Positions 53,135-63,921 of a stretch of DNA of 64,000 bases are shown here, in pieces. The position numbers and the translations under genes were made by a program. Each line of letters begins with the position of its first letter. Position 1 is the first letter of the stretch. The stretch is from Serratia rubidaea. Its GTDB lineage: Bacteria > Pseudomonadota > Gammaproteobacteria > Enterobacterales > Enterobacteriaceae. The stretch is taken from positions 4,340,001-4,404,000 of the forward strand of contig LR590463.1 in assembly GCA_901472405.1 (NCBI GenBank), read 5' to 3'. Below the pieces are notes generated by a model that was not told the DNA's origin, did no database searches, and worked only from the letters and a program-made list of their open reading frames with translations.

Positions 53135-53836
53135 ATGATTACATGCAGAACAGCAGAACAATGCGGGCAAGCTGACTTTGGTTGGCTGCAGGCTCGCTAC
53201 ACCTTCTCTTTCGGACACTACTTCGACCCCAAACTGATGGGGTACGCCTCGCTGCGGGTGCTGAACCAGGAAGTGCTGGCGCCGGGCGCCGCCCTGCAGC
53301 CACGCGCCTACCCCAACGTCGATATCATCAACCTGATCCTGCAAGGGGAAGCCGAGTACCGCGATAACGACGGCAACAGCGTGCGCGCCGCCGCCGGCGA
53401 AGCCCTGTTGCTGGCGGCGCACGCCGGCGTCAGCTACGGCGAACAGAATCTTGGCGCCGACACGCCTCTGACGCGCATGCAGCTTTGGCTGGACGCCTGC
53501 CCGGAACGCAGCAACGAGCGGATTCAGCGCCTGACGCTGCAACCGCAGCCGCACCAGCTGCTGGCCTCGCCGGACGGTGCGCAGGGCAGCCTGCATCTGC
53601 GCCAGCAGGTGTGGGTGCATCACCTGGATTTACCGCCGGGTGAAACGCTGACGCTGCCGCTGCACGGCGCGCGCGCCTACCTGCAGTCAATCCACGGCGC
53701 CTGTTCCGCCCACGGCGAGCATCATGCGCCGCAGCACCTGACCTGCGGCGACGGCGCTTTTGTGCATAATGAAGCCCGGCTTACGCTGCACGCCGCAACG
53801 CCGCTGCGCGCCTTGCTAATTGATTTGCCGGAGTAA
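53135..53836 (+). CDS. yhaK: Pirin-family protein YhaK
   Basis: A 233-aa bicupin of the pirin family. The cupin-1 region reads LMGYASLRVLNQEVLAPG and AYPNVDIINLILQGEAEYRD. E. coli YhaK is a redox-sensitive cytoplasmic marker protein; the typical pirin metal ligands are only partly kept (no full HPH motif, instead RAYPNVD). Transcribed away from yhaJ, its likely activator. Confidence 0.9.
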   Translation: MITCRTAEQCGQADFGWLQARYTFSFGHYFDPKLMGYASLRVLNQEVLAPGAALQPRAYPNVDIINLILQGEAEYRDNDGNSVRAAAGEALLLAAHAGVSYGEQNLGADTPLTRMQLWLDACPERSNERIQRLTLQPQPHQLLASPDGAQGSLHLRQQVWVHHLDLPPGETLTLPLHGARAYLQSIHGACSAHGEHHAPQHLTCGDGAFVHNEARLTLHAATPLRALLIDLPE

Positions 53837-53853
53837 CGGCCAGACGCCTGCGC

Positions 53854-54417
53854 CTAACCTCTCAGGCTGTCCGCCACACAGTCGCGCAGCAAAGAGAGCG
53901 TCTCGTCGCCGTTTTCCCCGCGCTGCGCCATCACTATCGCCCCGTCGGCCAGCAACGCCAGTTTGTGCGCCGCGCGCGCCCCCTGCTGGTCGCCCGGCAG
54001 AAAAGCGGCAATCGCCAGCCGCATATCCTGCTTATGCTCACGCACCAGCGCCAGCGTCTCCGGCAGACTGTCGGCCATTTCCACCGCCGTATTGATAAAC
54101 GCACAGCCGCGAAAATCCGCCGTGGCGAACCACTGCGCCAGCGTAGCGGGCAACGCCTGCACCAGCGTGCCGCCGTCCGTCATCTCCCGCGCCAGCGTCT
54201 CACGGAACCAGCCGATCCAGCGCTGATGCCGGTAGCGTAAAAACGCCAGGATCAGGTCGTTTTTGGCGGGAAAATGGCGATAAAAGGTCACTTTGGTCAC
54301 CCCGGCCTGCTTAATAATCCGGTCGATACCGGTGGCGCGGATGCCGTCGCGGTAGAACAGGTCGTGGGCGGTTTCAATAATGCGCTCGCGCGCGCTGCGT
54401 GAATCGGCTGTGGTCAT
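53854..54417 (-). CDS. TetR/AcrR-family regulator
   Basis: A 187-aa repressor-type regulator. The helix-turn-helix GIDRIIKQAGVTKVTFYRHF is near residues 30-50; the remaining residues form the ligand-binding helical domain with LLADGAIVMAQ. It is divergent from the DUF1348 gene, and the gap between them holds two near-identical palindromes, so it very likely controls both itself and that gene. The ligand is unknown. Confidence 0.9.
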   Translation of the reverse strand: MTTADSRSARERIIETAHDLFYRDGIRATGIDRIIKQAGVTKVTFYRHFPAKNDLILAFLRYRHQRWIGWFRETLAREMTDGGTLVQALPATLAQWFATADFRGCAFINTAVEMADSLPETLALVREHKQDMRLAIAAFLPGDQQGARAAHKLALLADGAIVMAQRGENGDETLSLLRDCVADSLRG

Positions 54418-54446
54418 GGCTGCCTCCTGGCGGACATTATCGCAAC

Positions 54447-54468
54447 ATGTAGACAGGTCTGTCTACAT
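54447..54468. promoter_or_regulatory. Palindromic TetR-type operator 1
   Basis: Arms ATGTAGACAG and CTGTCTACAT, perfect, around a 2-base centre. It lies about 30 bases from the regulator start. Confidence 0.88.
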
Positions 54469-54482
54469 CGGATAATCTGCGC

Positions 54483-54504
54483 ATGTAGACAACTCTGTCT
54501 ACAT
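54483..54504. promoter_or_regulatory. Palindromic TetR-type operator 2
   Basis: Arms ATGTAGACA and TGTCTACAT around a 4-base centre, nearly identical to operator 1 and 36 bases from it centre to centre. It is 18 bases before the DUF1348 gene. The intervening sequence holds GGATAATC, a possible -10. Confidence 0.88.
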
Positions 54505-54521
54505 ACCGCGAGGAAATGATG

Positions 54522-54987
54522 ATGGAAACCCGTCCCCACTGCCGCCCTTTACGCTGGACAGCGCCCGGCAAAAAGTCCGCCTGGCCGAAGACGCCTGGAA
54601 CAGCCGCGATCCGCTGCGGGTGTCGCAGGTCTACACGCCGGACACCCGCTGGCGCAACCGCGCCGAGTTCGTCAACGGCGTGATGAAGTGGTGCAGTTTT
54701 TACAGCGCAAGTGGCACAAAGAGCTGGAATATCGCCTGATCAAAGAGCTGTGGGCGTTTGACGCGCACAGAATTGCGGTGCGTTTCGCCTATGAGTGGCA
54801 TGACGATTCCGGCAACTGGTATCGCAGCTACGGCAATGAGAACTGGGAATTTAATGCGCAGGGGTTAATGACCACCCGTTTCGCCTGCATTAACGACAGC
54901 CCGATAGCCGCCGCCGAACGCCGCTTTCACTGGCCGCAGGGCCGACGCCCGGACGAGCATCCGGGGCTGAGCGACTGTGGTTTCTGA
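54522..54987 (+). CDS. NTF2-like DUF1348 family protein (two indels)
   Basis: A 155-aa protein with the NTF2/SnoaL-like cone fold, recognisable from [36 protein letters not shown] and the Trp/Tyr-rich [16 protein letters not shown]-like segment (here [16 protein letters not shown]). It ends HPGLSDCGF. One C is missing near 54536 (RPPLPPFTL expected) and one C near 54678 ([14 protein letters not shown] expected). Three ATGs in a row; the last (54522) is chosen. Biochemical role unknown; control by the adjacent TetR protein suggests a response to a small molecule. Confidence 0.83.
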
Positions 54988-55063
54988 CTCCATCCGGCGC
55001 TGTACAGAGCCGTTCAGCGCCGGTTAGAACGATAAATTTGACGTTATCGCTCTGTGACGCCAC

Positions 55064-55090
55064 TATTATTTATACAACGTATAAATAATA
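55064..55090. promoter_or_regulatory. Perfect palindromic operator before the DHFR-like/TetR unit
   Basis: TATTATTTATAC and GTATAAATAATA are perfect 12-base arms around AAC. The palindrome ends 9 bases before the first gene, so a bound protein would block initiation. The TetR protein encoded by the second gene is the obvious candidate. Confidence 0.85.
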
Positions 55091-55099
55091 GGTATTGAA

Positions 55100-55636
55100 A
55101 TGATCTCCGGACACGTTTTCATCGCGACAAGTCTTGACGGTTTTATTGCCCGCACCGACGGCGATATCGGATGGCTGCTCGAACGCGACGATCCCCTGGA
55201 GGATCATGGCTACGATGATTTTATTGAGAATATTGACGTCATACTGATGGGCCGCGGAACCTATGAGTCCGTACAACATGTCCGCCCATGGCCATACGCC
55301 CGCCCGGTGCTCATCCTCTCAGGTACGCTGGACGAACAGCACATCCCTGCCGAGTTAACCGGCAAAATTCGTTTTTCTACCTGCTCGCCAACGCAGGCGA
55401 TGACGATGCTGGCAGCCGAAGGACATCAGCGGGTATATGTCGATGGCGGCCGCATTATCCAGTCATTTTTGCAGGCTGGTCTAATCGCCGATCTGGTGAT
55501 CACCCATATTCCCGTGTTGCTGGGGCAGGGGCGCGCTCTGTTTGGCGCTCTTCCCGGCGATATTCCGTTAGTTCATGAGCACACCCGTACCTTCGCTTCC
55601 GGGTTGGTTCAGTCACGCTATCGAGTTGCTTCATGA
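55100..55636 (+). CDS. Dihydrofolate reductase-like protein (RibD C-terminal family)
   Basis: A 178-aa reductase of the RibD_C/DHFR superfamily, not a folate-essential DHFR. Features: HVFIATSLDGFIARTDGDIG (N-terminal strand and substrate loop), VILMGRGTYESV, and the cofactor loop RVYVDGGRIIQSFLQAGLI. Such small reductases often reduce aldehydes or antibiotic-like molecules, but the substrate is unknown. It overlaps the next gene by 4 bases (ATGA), so the two form an operon. Confidence 0.87.
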   Translation: MISGHVFIATSLDGFIARTDGDIGWLLERDDPLEDHGYDDFIENIDVILMGRGTYESVQHVRPWPYARPVLILSGTLDEQHIPAELTGKIRFSTCSPTQAMTMLAAEGHQRVYVDGGRIIQSFLQAGLIADLVITHIPVLLGQGRALFGALPGDIPLVHEHTRTFASGLVQSRYRVAS

Positions 55637-56202
55637 GCCGCCCGGCAGGCCGTCCGTCGCGCGACAACCGGGTGATTTTGCCAGATGAGATCCTGTCTGC
55701 TGCGTTGGCGATACTGGATACGCAGGGAGCGGAAGCCTTTACGATGCGCGCTTTGGCAACGAAGCTGCACATCAACCCGATGACGATCTATCACTATTTT
55801 GGCGACCGCGACGGCTTGATCGCCGCACTGGCGGAAAAGGTGTATCAAGAGGTTTTCCCCTCACCAACCGGCGATCCCCTCCCCCGACTTGCGGGGTTGT
55901 TACGCGCTTACCACAGTCAAGTATTGCAGCACCCTGGGCTGACGCTGCTTATTTTCAGCCGGCCCACGGTGTTCCCTGAACAGGCCAGACGTATCACCGC
56001 AGACATTACACAACTGCTGCAGCAAAGCGGGCTGCCGTCAGCCGGTGCCAGGTTATGGGTCGATATAATTGTCGATTTCACCCATGGTGCCGCGCTGGCG
56101 ACGGCGGCAGGGGCACACTCAGCCATTGAACGTAACGCCGCCGCCAAAAACTATGCCGAAGCGCTGGCTGAATTATTGAGTGCGCTAAAAAAGCGCCAAT
56201 AA
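55633..56202 (+). CDS. TetR/AcrR-family regulator (autoregulated unit)
   Basis: A 189-aa TetR regulator. The helix-turn-helix is FTMRALATKLHINPMTIYHYF; the C-terminal part has WVDIIVDFTHGAALATA, like the TetR_C domain group. Translationally coupled to the DHFR-like gene and placed behind the perfect palindrome, so autorepression is likely. Confidence 0.9.
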   Translation: MSRPAGRPSRDNRVILPDEILSAALAILDTQGAEAFTMRALATKLHINPMTIYHYFGDRDGLIAALAEKVYQEVFPSPTGDPLPRLAGLLRAYHSQVLQHPGLTLLIFSRPTVFPEQARRITADITQLLQQSGLPSAGARLWVDIIVDFTHGAALATAAGAHSAIERNAAAKNYAEALAELLSALKKRQ

Positions 56203-56474
56203 CGACCTCATCGCGGTAGTCCTTGCTGCCGCCGTCAACCTTTCTGCTCGCTTTGCCTCTCTTCCTCAGCCAGACTCAAGATTGATGTATTTGGATATTA
56301 ACGGTTACAAAAATTTACACGCATAACCTTACTAAATAAGTCGATATATCACATAACCCGCATTCTTCATCTACGCTTCAATCTAAAACCTGTTTCACAG
56401 GTCAAAAAACAGTCTGTCGGCAAATTCTAAAATTCAAGCTTGTTTTCATTAAGTTAGCCATTTAGTGAGGGCAT

Positions 56475-57863
56475 ATGTCGCAACAAACTGAGAAAGATAA
56501 TCCCTATCTTTTGCGTGACTGGCGGCCGGAGAATGAGGCTTTCTGGAACAATAAAGGTAAGGGCATTGCGCGTCGTAATCTGGTGATTTCCGTCTGTTGT
56601 CTGCTGCTGGCGTTCTGCGTCTGGATGTTGTTCAGCGCCGTCGCCGTCAACCTGAACAAGGTGGGCTTTAACTTTACCACCGACCAGCTCTTTCTGTTGA
56701 CCGCGTTGCCCTCGCTCTCCGGCGCGCTGCTGCGCGTGCCCTACTCGTTTATGGTGCCGATATTCGGCGGCCGCCACTGGACGGTGATCAGCACCGTGAT
56801 TCTGGTGCTCCCCTGCATCGCGCTCGGCATCGCCATTCAGCACCCCGCCACGCCTTACTGGGTGTTTATTATTATCGCCCTGCTGTGCGGCTTCGCCGGC
56901 GCCAACTTTGCCTCCAGCATGGGCAACATCAGCTTTTTCTTCCCGAAGGCCCGGCAGGGTAGCGCGCTGGGGATTAACGGCGGCCTGGGCAACCTCGGGG
57001 TCAGCGTGATGCAGATGATCGCGCCGCTGGTGATCCTGCTGCCGCTCTTCACCCTGCTTGGCGTGCCGGGCGCCGCACAGGAGGATGGCTCCACGCTGTG
57101 GCTGGCCAACGCCGCCTGGATCTGGGTGCCGCTGCTGCTGGCGGCACCCTGGCCGCCTGGGTCGGCATGAACGATATCGCCAGCTCCAAGGCCTCGATCG
57201 CCGAGCAGCTGCCGGTGTTAAAGCGTCTGCACCTGTGGCTGTTAGGGCTGCTGTATCTGGCGACCTTCGGTTCGTTTATCGGGTTTTTCCGCCGGCTTCG
57301 CCATGCTGGCCCAGACGCAGTTTCCCGAGGTGGATATTCTGCAGCTGGCGTTTTTCGGCCCGTTTATCGGCGCGCTGGCGCGTTCGCTGGGCGGCGTGAT
57401 CTCCGACAAACTGGGCGGCGTGCGCGTCACCCTGATCAACTTCATCTTTATGGCGCTGTTTACCGCCCTGCTGTTCCTGACCCTGCCGGGCAGCGGTTCC
57501 GGCAGCTTCCTGGCGTTCTATCTGGTGTTTATGGGGCTGTTCCTCACCGCCGGGCTGGGCAGCGGCTCCACCTTCCAGATGATTGCCGTGATCTTCCGCC
57601 GCATCACCCTCGACAGGGTGAAGGCCCGCGGCGGCAGCGATGAGCAGGCGCAGCGCGAAGCGGTGACCGATACCGCCGCCGCGCTGGGCTTTATCTCCGC
57701 CATCGGCGCCGTCGGCGGCTTCTTTATCCCCAAAGCCTTCGGCACCTCACTGGCGATGACCGGCTCGCCGGTCGGCGCGATGAAAGTCTTTTTGGTGTTT
57801 TACATCGTTTGCGTGCTGGTGACCTGGCTGGTTTACGGTCGCCGCTCAGCCGCCAAGAAATAA
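56475..57863 (+). CDS. narK: Nitrate/nitrite transporter (two indels)
   Basis: A 462-aa major facilitator that exchanges nitrate for nitrite or imports nitrate for respiration. The nitrate signature regions are present: GALLRVPYSFMVPIFGG with the substrate arginine, and GFAGANFASSMGNISFFFPK and AGLGSGSTFQMIAVIFRRI with the glycine-rich NS motifs. G is missing near 57143 (LLAGTLAAWVGM expected) and T is extra near 57284 (GFSAGFAMLAQ expected). The 272-base upstream gap has no gene; it should carry FNR and NarL sites, yet I found only a degenerate TTGAT-N4-TTGGA near 56282. Confidence 0.93.
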
Positions 57864-57946
57864 TCGACCCGTTTGCAGCGGGCCCTATCAGCAATCTGTG
57901 AGCAGTGTAACCACAGGGTGTGAGCAGCCCTGTCAGGAGAAATGTC

Positions 57947-60900
57947 ATGAGTAAGCTACTCGATCGCTTTCGCTACTTTAAGCAAAAAGGCGACACGTTT
58001 GCGGACGGCCACGGCCAGGAGATGAACACCAACCGGGACTGGGAGGACAGTTACCGGCAGCGCTGGCAGTTTGACAAAATCGTCCGCTCTACCCACGGGG
58101 TCAACTGCACCGGCTCCTGCAGCTGGAAGATCTATGTTAAAAACGGTCTGGTGACCTGGGAAACCCAGCAGACCGACTACCCGCGCACCCGCCCCGATAT
58201 GCCCAACCACGAACCGCGCGGCTGCCCGCGCGGCGCCAGCTACTCCTGGTATCTCTACAGCGCCAACCGCCTGAAGTACCCGCTGGTGCGCAAGCGCCTG
58301 ATTGAGCTGTGGCGCGAAGCCCTGCAGCAGCACGGCGATCCGGTCGCCGCCTGGGACGCCATTCAAAGCGATCCGCAAAAAACCGCCGGCTACAAACAGG
58401 CGCGCGGCCACGGCGGCTTCGTGCGCTCCAACTGGCGCGAGCTGAATCAGCTGATTGCTGCGGCCAACGTCTGGACCATCAAACACTACGGCCCGGACCG
58501 CGTGGCCGGCTTTTCGCCGATCCCGGCGATGTCGATGGTCTCCTACGCCGCCGGCACCCGCTATCTGTCGCTGATCGGCGGCACCTGCCTGAGTTTTTAC
58601 GACTGGTACTGCGACCTGCCGCCGGCGTCGCCGATGACCTGGGGCGAACAGACCGACGTGCCGGAATCCGCCGACTGGTACAACTCCAGCTACCTGATTG
58701 CCTGGGGCTCGAACGTGCCGCAGACCCGCACGCCGGACGCGCACTTCTTTACCGAGGTGCGCTACAAGGGCGCAAAAACCATCGCCATCACGCCGGACTA
58801 CTCTGAAGTCGCCAAGCTGTGCGACCAGTGGCTGGCGCCCAAACAGGGCACCGACAGCGCGCTCGCCATGGCGATGGGGCACGTGATTTTAAAAGCCTTC
58901 CACCTGGATAATCCCAGCGACTATTCCTCAACTACTGCCGGCGCTATACCGATATGCCGATGCTGGTGCTGCTGGAACCGCGCGAAGACGGCAGCTACGC
59001 GCCGGGCCGCATGCTGCGCGCCGCCGATCTGGTCGATAACCTGGGGGAGAGCAACAACCCGGAGTGGAAGACGGTGGCGTTAAGCCAGGCGGGTGAGCCG
59101 GTGGCGCCGAACGGTTCCATCGGCTTCCGCTGGGGTGAAAAAGGCAAATGGAACCTGGAGCCGCTGGCGGCCGGCGCGGAAACCGAGCTGCGGCTGTCCC
59201 TGCTGGGCGAACACGGATGAGGTGGCCGGCGTCGCGTTCCCTTATTTCGGCGGCAATGAGAACCCGCACTTTCGCAGCGTGCCGCAAACGCCGGTACTGG
59301 TGCATCAGCTGCCGGTCAGGCGCCTGACGCTGGCCGACGGCGGCGAGGCGCGGGTCGCCAGCGTGTACGACCTGTTGCTGGCCAACTACGGGCTGGAGCG
59401 CGGGCTGGGCGATCCCCACTGCGCCCGGGATTTTTCGGAGGTCAAAGCCTATACCCCGGCCTGGGCCGAGCAGATCACCGGCGTGCCGCAGCAGCATATC
59501 GAGCGCATCGCCCGGGAGTTCGCCGATAACGCGCATAAGACTCACGGCCGCTCGATGATTATTCTCGGCGCCGGGGTCAACCACTGGTACCACATGGACA
59601 TGAACTACCGCGGCATGATCAATATGCTGGTGTTCTGCGGCTGTGTGGGGCAAAGCGGCGGCGGCTGGGCGCATTACGTCGGGCAGGAGAAGCTGCGGCC
59701 GCAGACCGGCTGGCTGCCGCTGGCGTTTGCGCTGGACTGGAACCGCCCGCCGCGGCAGATGAACAGCACCTCTTTCTTCTACAACCACGCCAGCCAGTGG
59801 CGCTATGAAAAACTGACCGCGCAGGAGCTGCTCTCCCCGCTGGCCGACGCCGGCCGCTTCAGCGGCCATCTGATTGACTTCAACGTGCGCGCCGAACGCA
59901 TGGGCTGGCTGCCCTCCGCCCCGCAGCTGAACGTTAACCCGCTCGGCATCAAGGCGCAGGCCGACGCCGTCGGCGCCTCTCCGGTGGACTACACCGTGCA
60001 GGCGCTGCAAGCGGCGATATCCGCTTCGCCTGCGAACAGCCGGACAGCGGCGGCAACCACCCGCGCAACCTGTTTTATCTGGCGCTCCAACCTGCTGGGG
60101 TCGTCCGGCAAGGGCCACGAATATATGTTGAAGTACCTGCTCGGCACCGACAGCGGCATTCAGGGCGAGGCGCTGGGTGACGCGGACGAGGTGAAGCCGG
60201 AAGAGGTCGAATGGCAGCAGGCGGCCATTGAAGGCAAGCTGGATCTGCTGGTCACCCTCGATTTCCGCATGTCCAGCACCTGCCTGTTTCTCCGATATCG
60301 TGCTGCCGACCGCCACCTGGTACGAAAAGGACGATATGAACACCTCGGATATGCATCCGTTTATTCACCCGCTGTCCGCCGCGGTCGATCCGGCCTGGGA
60401 ATCGCGCAGCGACTGGGAAATTTATAAAGGCATCGCCAAGGCGTTTTCCGAACCTGCGTCGGCCATCTGGGGCAGGAAACCGATGTGGTGCTGCAGCCGC
60501 TGCAGCACGACTCCCCGGCGGAGCTGGCGCAGCCGTTCGACATTCAGGACTGGCGCCATCGCGAATGCGACCTGATCCCCGGCAAGACCGCGCCGAATAT
60601 CGTGGCGGTGGAGCGCGACTACCCGCCACCTATGAGCGTTTTACCTCGCTCGGCCCGCTGATGGATAAGCTCGGCAACGGCGGCAAGGGCATCAGCTGGG
60701 AGACGCAGAACGAGGTGGCGTTCCTCGGCAAGCTGAATTACACCAAAACCGCCGGGCCGGCCAAGGGGCGGCCGCTGATCGACAGCGCGCTCGACGCTTC
60801 GGAGGTGATCCTGACGCTGGCGCCGGAAACCAACGGCCAGGTGGCGGTGAAGGCCTGGAAGGCGCTCGGCGAATTTACCGGCCGCGATCACACCCATCTG

Positions 60901-61686
60901 GCGCTCAATAAAGAAGATGAGAAGATCCGCTTTCGCGATATTCAGGCGCAGCCGCGAAAAATCATCTCCAGCCCGACCTGGTCAGGGCTGGAGAGCGAGC
61001 ACGTCTCCTATAATGCCGGCTACACCAACGTCCATGAGCTGATCCCGTGGCGAACGCTGTCCGGCCGTCAGCAGCTGTATCAGGATCACCCGTGGATGCG
61101 CGCCTTCGGCGAAAGCCTGGTGGCCTACCGGCCGCCGATCGATACCCAGAGCGTCAGCAAAATGCGCGCCGTGCCGCCCAACGGCTTCCCGGAAAAGGCG
61201 CTGAATTTCCTGACGCCGCACCAGAAATGGGGCATCCACTCCACCTACAGCGAAAACCTGCTGATGCTGACGCTGTCGCGCGGCGGGCCGATCGTCTGGC
61301 TGAGCGAAAGCGACGCGCGCGAGCTGGGCATTGCGGATAACGACTGGATCGAGGCCTTCAACGCCAACGGCGCGCTGACCGCCCGCGCGGTGGTCAGCCA
61401 GCGCGTACCGCCCGGCATGACCATGATGTACCACGCCCAGGAGCGCATCATGAATATCCCCGGCTCCGAGGTGACCGGCATGCGCGGCGGCATCCACAAC
61501 TCCGTCACCCGCGTCTGCCCCAAACCCACCCATATGATCGGCGGCTACGCCCAGTTGGCCTACGGGTTTAACTATTACGGCACCGTCGGCTCGAACCGCG
61601 ACGAATTCATCATGATCCGCAAGATGAAAAACGTGAACTGGCTGGACGGTGAAGGCCACGATCAGGTACAGGAGCCGAAAAAATGA
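57947..61686 (+). CDS. narG: Respiratory nitrate reductase alpha subunit (seven indels)
   Basis: The molybdenum (Mo-bisMGD) catalytic subunit, cytoplasm-facing, reduces nitrate to nitrite. Restored length is 1246 aa (E. coli 1247). Near the start [18 protein letters not shown] holds the His/Cys ligands of the FS0 4Fe-4S cluster. [20 protein letters not shown] and later [20 protein letters not shown] are conserved NarG segments. Indels near 58928, 59215, 60013, 60080, 60292, 60446 and 60628 (four losses, three gains). It begins 83 bases after narK with no obvious promoter between. Confidence 0.94.
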
Positions 61687-63226
61687 AAATACGTTCACAA
61701 GTGGGCATGGTGCTCAACCTCGATAAATGCATCGGCTGCCATACCTGCTCGGTCACCTGCAAAAACGTCTGGACCGGGCGCGAAGGGATGGAGTACGCGT
61801 GGTTTAACAACGTGGAGACCAAGCCGGGCATCGGCTACCCGAAAAACTGGGAGGATCAGGATACCTGGCAGGGCGGCTGGATCCGCAAGATCAACGGCAA
61901 GCTGGAGCCGCGCCTCGGCGGCCGCGTCGGCGTACTGTCCAAGATCTTCGCCAACCCGAACCTGCCCGGCATCGACGACTACTACGAGCCTTTTACCTAC
62001 GACTATCAGCACCTGCACAGCGCGCCGGAAAGCAAGCATCAGCCCACCGCCCGGCCGCGCTCGCTGATCAGCGGCAAACGCATGGACAACATCGAGTGGG
62101 GCCCCAACTGGGAGGAGCTGCTCGGCGGCGAGTTTGAAAAACGCGCCCGCGATAAAAACTTTGAGGCCATGCAGAAGGAGATGTACGGCGAGTTTGAAAA
62201 CACCTTCATGATGTACCTGCCGCGCCTGTGTGAACACTGCCTCAACCCCAGCTGCGTCGCCACCTGCCCGAGCGGCGCGATCTACAAGCGGGAAGAAGAC
62301 GGCATCGTGCTGATCGACCAGGACAAGTGCCGCGGCTGGCGGCTGTGCATCAGCGGCTGCCCGTACAAGAAAATCTACTTTAACTGGAAAAGCGGCAAGT
62401 CCGAGAAGTGCATCTTCTGCTATCCGCGCATTGAATCCGGCCAGCCGACCGTCTGTTCGGAGACCTGCGTCGGCCGTATCCGCTATCTGGGCGTGCTGCT
62501 GTATGACGCGGACCGCATCGAAGAAGCAGCCAGTACCGAGCATGAAACCGATCTGTACGAACGCCAGTGTGAAGTGTTCCTCGATCCGCACGATCCGACG
62601 GTGATCGAAGAGGCGCTGAAGCAGGGGATCCCGCAAACGTGATCGAGGCGGCGCAAAAGTCGCCGGTGTACAAGATGGCGATGGACTGGAAACTGGCGCT
62701 GCCGCTGCACCCGGAATACCGCACGCTGCCGATGGTGTGGTACGTGCCGCCGCTGTCGCCGATTCAGTCGGTGGCCGACGCCGGCGCGCTGCCGCACAAC
62801 GGCAATATTCTGCCGGCGGTGGAGAGCCTGCGTATCCCGGTGCAGTATCTGGCCAACCTGCTCAGCGCCGGCGATACCGGCCCGGTGCTGCGCGCGCTGA
62901 AGCGCATGATGGCGATGCGCCACTACAAACGCTCGCAAACCGTGGAAGGCGTAACGGACACCCGCGCGCTGGAGGAGGTCGGCCTCAGCGTCGAGCAGGT
63001 GGAGGAGATGTACCGCTACCTGGCGATCGCCAACTATGAGGATCGCTTTGTCATCCCCACCAGCCACCGGGAAATGGCCGAAGACGCCTTCCCGGAACGC
63101 AACGGCTGCGGCTTTACCTTCGGCGACGGCTGCCACGGCTCCGACACCAAGTTCAACCTGTTCAACAGCAGCCGCATTGACGCCATCAATATCACCGAAG
63201 TGCAGGACAAGGCGGAGGGCAAGTGA
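61683..63226 (+). CDS. narH: Respiratory nitrate reductase beta subunit (one indel)
   Basis: The iron-sulfur electron-transfer subunit, 514 aa. Four cysteine clusters are visible: CIGCHTCSVTCKNVW, LCEHCLNPSCVATCPSG, CRGWRLCISGCPYKK (Trp in place of one Cys, which is typical of the 3Fe-4S site) and CIFCYPRIESGQPTVCSETC. One A is missing near 62636 (GIPQNVIEAAQKSP expected). It overlaps narG and narJ by 4 bases each. Confidence 0.95.
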
Positions 63227-63921
63227 TGCAAATCCTGAAAGTCATCGGCCTGCTGATCGACTACCCGGACGACGATCTGTGGGCCGCCGCCGACGAGGTC
63301 ATCCCGCTGGTCGAGCAACGGGCGCCCGAGCTGCTGCCGTTTACCCGCACGCTGTTCAGCGCCCCGCTGCTGGAGCGGCAGGCGCAGTGGTGCGAGATTT
63401 TCGACCGCGGGCGCGCCACCTCGCTGCTGCTGTTTGAGCACGTGCACGCCGAATCCCGCGACCGCGGCCAGGCGATGGTGGAACTGATGGGCCAATACCA
63501 GCAGCAGGGTCTGCAGCTGGCCCGACGGGAGCTGCCGGACTATCTGCCGCTCTATCTGGAATACCTCAGCATTCTTCCCCCCGCGCAGGCGCAGGAAGGG
63601 CTGCAGAACGTCGCGCCGATTCTGGCGCTGCTCGGCGCCCGGCTGAAACAGCGCGGCGCGGCATGGCAGCCGCTGTTTGATACGCTGCTGGCCCTGGCCG
63701 GCAGCCCGCTGCGCAGCGACAACGCCAGCCGCCAGGCGGCGGCGGAGGAGCGCGACGATACGCCGCAGGCGATGGACGCGGTGTGGGAAGAGGAACAGGT
63801 GAAGTTTATCGACGACAACAGCGCCGCCTGCGACAGCTCGCCGCAGCAGAGTTACCAGCGGCGCTTTAGCCAGGACGTCGCGCCGCAGTATGTCGACGTC
63901 GGTTCAGGAGGCCCGAAATGA
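63223..63921 (+). CDS. narJ: Nitrate reductase molybdenum cofactor assembly chaperone
   Basis: An intact 232-aa helical chaperone of the TorD/NarJ family that holds NarG for cofactor insertion and membrane docking but is not part of the final enzyme. Typical segments: [34 protein letters not shown] and [13 protein letters not shown]. It overlaps narH and narI by 4 bases. Confidence 0.95.
   Translation: MMQILKVIGLLIDYPDDDLWAAADEVIPLVEQRAPELLPFTRTLFSAPLLERQAQWCEIFDRGRATSLLLFEHVHAESRDRGQAMVELMGQYQQQGLQLARRELPDYLPLYLEYLSILPPAQAQEGLQNVAPILALLGARLKQRGAAWQPLFDTLLALAGSPLRSDNASRQAAAEERDDTPQAMDAVWEEEQVKFIDDNSAACDSSPQQSYQRRFSQDVAPQYVDVGSGGPK

Noticed and set aside
56282-56295. FNR box upstream of narK
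   Set aside because: Only the left half TTGAT fits; the right half is TTGGA instead of ATCAA.
58928-60343. 471-codon minus-strand open frame over narG
   Set aside because: Antisense to a certain narG reading; composition typical of a high-GC shadow frame.
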